Source of the DNA: Algiphilus sp965216485
Lineage (GTDB): Bacteria > Pseudomonadota > Gammaproteobacteria > Nevskiales > Nevskiaceae
NCBI RefSeq assembly: GCF_965216485.1
Contig: NZ_OZ244162.1
Location: forward strand, 682,001-746,000
Reading direction: 5' to 3'
Length of the DNA stretch: 64,000 nt
Shown here piece by piece: positions 61,742 to 64,000 of this stretch. Both the position numbers and the translations under genes were made by a program. How positions within the stretch are numbered: position 1 is the first letter of the stretch; each line of letters begins with the position of its first letter. The notes beneath the pieces are model-generated. The model saw only the letters and a program-made list of their open reading frames with translations, did not search any database and was not told the DNA's origin.

Positions 61742-63049
61742 GTGGTCGAGGGCAATCTCCAGGCGTATTTGTTGGTGGCACTGGTGTGTTCCGGTATGGG
61801 CATTGCCTTCTTCATCGCCGATCGCAGAACGCCAAGCAGTCGCGCCCTCGCACTGGCCTTTGCGTCCATCGGGCTGACCTTGTTGCTCCATACGGTTCTG
61901 CCCCAGCGGGTGGCGGTGCCGATGTGGCTCTTCCGCAGTTTTGTGGCAGTGGACAGCGTGGCCATGATCGCCTTGCTGCAATGGATCTTCTGCGTGCGCG
62001 CCACTCTGCCTTCGGCCGAACTGCGGACCCGCACCGGCGATGTGCTGGTCCGTCTCGGGCAGGCCGCGGCGGTGGTCTACGGTCTGCTCGGCATGCTGGC
62101 GCCGGCGGCCCGCGATGCCCATTTCCTGAACGCCCTGGCGCAGGAGGGCTCGGCGCACAATCTCTGGTTCTGGGCTTTTGCGACACCGGTCATCGTCACC
62201 AGCAGCACCGGCACACTGTCCCTGCTGCTGCTGTTGAACCGGCGGCCAGATGCCCTGGAGCAGTTGCGCGTGTTCGCCATGCTGCTGGCCATCCCCCTGT
62301 TGGGCGCGAGCTTTGCACTCTCTCCGCAATGGGCGCCGATCTCCCTCTTGCTGGGCGCGATCGTCTTTCTGATCGGCGCCATGCGCTACCACGTCGAGCA
62401 GGGTAGACGCGGCGAATTCATGGCCCAGTTCCTGTCGCCCCAGGTTGCAGATCTGGTGCGTCGACACGGCCTGCAGGGCGCTACGGCCGCCGCCAAGATG
62501 GAGATCAGCGCCGTCTGCATCGATCTGCGTGGATTCACCAGCGTGACCGCGGAAACCGATTCCGAAACGGTGCTCGCCGTCCTGCGGCGGTACTACGCCG
62601 CGGTCGGGCAGGTCGCCGCGCGCTACGGCGGCACGATCAAGGATCAGGCGGGAGACGGCGTGCTCATCCTGGTGGGTGCGCCGGTTGCCGATCCGGAGCA
62701 CCGGCGCCATGCCATCGACATGGCGCGCGCGCTTCGTTCACTGGGCGATGCGCTCAGCGCAGAGTGGCGGGCGCGCGGGCTCGACCTGGGCGTTGGTGTA
62801 GGCGCGGCCAGCGGTACCGTCACCGTCGGCGTCATCGGGGAAGGTGCGCGGCGCGAGTACACGGCGGTCGGTACGGCAGTCAATCTGGCGGCCCGCCTCT
62901 GCGCGCAGGCCGCTGACGGCGAGGCGCTGATTGCGCCGGATATGGTTGATGGGGTGGCGCGTGAGGGTGATCGGCACTACGAGCACGTCAATACGCCCTT
63001 GTCGCTCAAGGGGCTGCCGGAAGCGATCCAGCCGCTGCGGCTGCGCTAG
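61742..63049 (+). CDS. Membrane-anchored class III adenylate/guanylate cyclase
   Basis: A 435-residue protein with about seven N-terminal membrane segments (residues 8-215, a 7TM-like sensor block) followed by a class III cyclase domain (about 250-420). That domain has VCIDLRGFTSVTAE, a DxxxG-type KDQAGDGVLILVG metal site, GVGAASGTVTVGVIG and YTAVGTAVNLAARLCAQA. Both metal-binding Asp residues appear present, so catalytic activity is likely; cAMP versus cGMP cannot be settled by eye. The start is GTG at 61742. The end overlaps the converging DsbD-like gene by four bases. Confidence 0.87.
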   Translation: MVEGNLQAYLLVALVCSGMGIAFFIADRRTPSSRALALAFASIGLTLLLHTVLPQRVAVPMWLFRSFVAVDSVAMIALLQWIFCVRATLPSAELRTRTGDVLVRLGQAAAVVYGLLGMLAPAARDAHFLNALAQEGSAHNLWFWAFATPVIVTSSTGTLSLLLLLNRRPDALEQLRVFAMLLAIPLLGASFALSPQWAPISLLLGAIVFLIGAMRYHVEQGRRGEFMAQFLSPQVADLVRRHGLQGATAAAKMEISAVCIDLRGFTSVTAETDSETVLAVLRRYYAAVGQVAARYGGTIKDQAGDGVLILVGAPVADPEHRRHAIDMARALRSLGDALSAEWRARGLDLGVGVGAASGTVTVGVIGEGARREYTAVGTAVNLAARLCAQAADGEALIAPDMVDGVAREGDRHYEHVNTPLSLKGLPEAIQPLRLR

Positions 63050-64000
63050 GTCTCGCTGTCTGACGCATCGAGCGCCTTCAGCACGCGGTCCACGGTCAGC
63101 AACTGCGGCAGCACTTCCGGTGCGCTGCCAGGGCGGTACACCACGTACAGCGGGACGCCATTGCGTCCGAATTCGGCCAGGGCCCGCGTGATGCGGGGGT
63201 CGCTGCGCGTCCAGTCCGCTTTCAGATAGTGCACCTCCTCACGTGCCAGCGCCGCGCGCACCGCCTGCGAGGCCAGCGTTGTGCGCTCGTTGGCCAGGCA
63301 GGTGATGCACCAGTCCGCGGTGAAGTTGACGAAGACCGTCTGACCCTGCGCGCGCAGTTCGGACACCCGCTCGGGTGACCATGTCTGCTCCGAATCATCG
63401 GTCGCCACGGCGTCCGGAGCGCTGCGCATGTTGGGAGCCGCCAGCAGGGCCACGGCGATGAGTAGTGCGACGATGCGCAGCAGGCGTGGCACGAGGTGCT
63501 GCCGGTGCCATAGCCAGGCAGCGAAGGCCACCAGCACCATGCCGATCATGACCAGCAGCAATGCCTCGGTGCCAGCCTGTCGGGCGAGTACCCAGAGCAG
63601 CCAGACCACCGACAGATAGAGCGGGAAGGCCATGGCCTGCTTGAAGTGCTCCATCCACGGTCCCGGGCGCGGCAGTCGCTGCGCCAACTGTGGAACGAAG
63701 CCGATGATCAGGAAGGGGCTGGCCAGACCCAGACCGAGGGCGGCAAAGATGGCCAGTGCGACCAGCGGAGGTTGCGTGACGGCGTAGCCGAGGGCGCTGC
63801 CCATGAACGGGGCCGTGCACGGACTGGCGACGACCACGGCCAGCACGCCCGTGGCGAAGGAGCCGCCGAGCCCCTGACGCTCGGTGAGCGATTGCCCGAT
63901 CCCCATGATGCGTGTACCGACCGTGAATACGCCAGACAGGGACAGGCCGAAGGCAAAGAACAGGTAGGCAAGTGCGCCCACGAAGACCGGAGACTGCAGC
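63046..64000 (-). CDS. dsbD: DsbD-like thiol:disulfide transporter, C-terminal part (cut by window edge)
   Basis: The last 318 residues of a membrane reductant transporter. The visible part includes the transmembrane segment FVGALAYLFFAFGLSLSGVFTVG, the VVASPCTAPFMGSALGYA block with one of the redox cysteines, further helices, and a C-terminal thioredoxin-like domain with FTADWCITCLANE (CxxC). DsbD moves electrons from cytoplasmic thioredoxin to periplasmic DsbC/DsbG and cytochrome c maturation partners. The frame continues beyond base 64000 and the N-terminal domain is not visible, so a full DsbD versus a ScsB-like relative cannot be separated. Confidence 0.85.
   Translation of the reverse strand, partial: LQSPVFVGALAYLFFAFGLSLSGVFTVGTRIMGIGQSLTERQGLGGSFATGVLAVVVASPCTAPFMGSALGYAVTQPPLVALAIFAALGLGLASPFLIIGFVPQLAQRLPRPGPWMEHFKQAMAFPLYLSVVWLLWVLARQAGTEALLLVMIGMVLVAFAAWLWHRQHLVPRLLRIVALLIAVALLAAPNMRSAPDAVATDDSEQTWSPERVSELRAQGQTVFVNFTADWCITCLANERTTLASQAVRAALAREEVHYLKADWTRSDPRITRALAEFGRNGVPLYVVYRPGSAPEVLPQLLTVDRVLKALDASDSET

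Overview
The window is a GC-rich, tightly packed stretch of a gammaproteobacterial chromosome. No gene-free stretch exceeds about 180 bases, and I see no tRNA, rRNA, insertion sequence, prophage or CRISPR array. Several gene orders point to the group: pilR-pilS next to sucC-sucD (as I recall it from xanthomonads), rsmA-pdxA-surA-lptD facing amgK-murU (as in pseudomonads), bamD divergent from rluD-pgeF, and miaB-phoH-ybeY-corC. A lineage near Nevskiales/Solimonadaceae or Xanthomonadales would fit, but that placement is inference from gene order and general character only.

Layout. 1-3400 (minus): two overlapping TonB-dependent receptor genes, the second cut by the window edge. 3513-7637 (minus): a nested operon of M61 peptidase, plsY, birA and coaX. 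7700-14247 (plus): quinone oxidoreductase, low-molecular-weight phosphatase, then miaB, phoH, ybeY, corC and a DUF4105 membrane protein. 14256-17435 (minus): pilS-pilR with a small membrane zinc-ribbon protein upstream. 17537-21223 (plus): sucCD and glutamine-dependent nadE, converging on bamD (minus). 22164-23890 (plus): rluD and pgeF.

24069-30189 (plus): a three-gene envelope cassette of a DUF1302 outer-membrane-type protein, a YCF48-like secreted propeller and an RND/MMPL exporter. 30267-32588 (minus): an atypical sigma-54-activator-like ATPase and apaH. 32714-35030 (plus): two tandem paralogous PAP2-type membrane enzymes. 35131-45791 (plus): a complete Flp/Tad pilus locus behind a good sigma-70-type promoter (flp, tadV, tadE, cpaB, cpaC, tadZ, tadA, tadB, tadC, tadD, DUF3613, tadG), followed by a triple-PAS diguanylate cyclase.

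48235-54053 (minus): a universal stress protein, rsmA, pdxA, surA and lptD. 54155-55848 (plus): amgK-murU, the cell-wall sugar recycling pair. 55845-59311 (minus): lipA, olsA, olsB (ornithine lipid synthesis) and rnt. 59394-60602 (plus): argG. 60770-61567 (minus): an exported protein resembling delta-class carbonic anhydrase. 61742-63049 (plus): a membrane class III nucleotide cyclase. 63046-64000 (minus): the C-terminal part of a DsbD-like thiol-disulfide transporter.

The main themes are envelope biogenesis (LptD, SurA, BamD, PlsY, ornithine lipids, AmgK/MurU), surface adhesion and signalling (Tad pilus, PilSR, diguanylate cyclase) and core metabolism. The parts least explained by known systems are the DUF1302/YCF48/RND cassette, the activator-like ATPase with a GAFPGA loop and no DNA-binding domain, the twin PAP2 enzymes, the exported carbonic-anhydrase-like protein, and a 31-base repeat that precedes a hairpin at the 3-prime side of two unrelated minus-strand genes.
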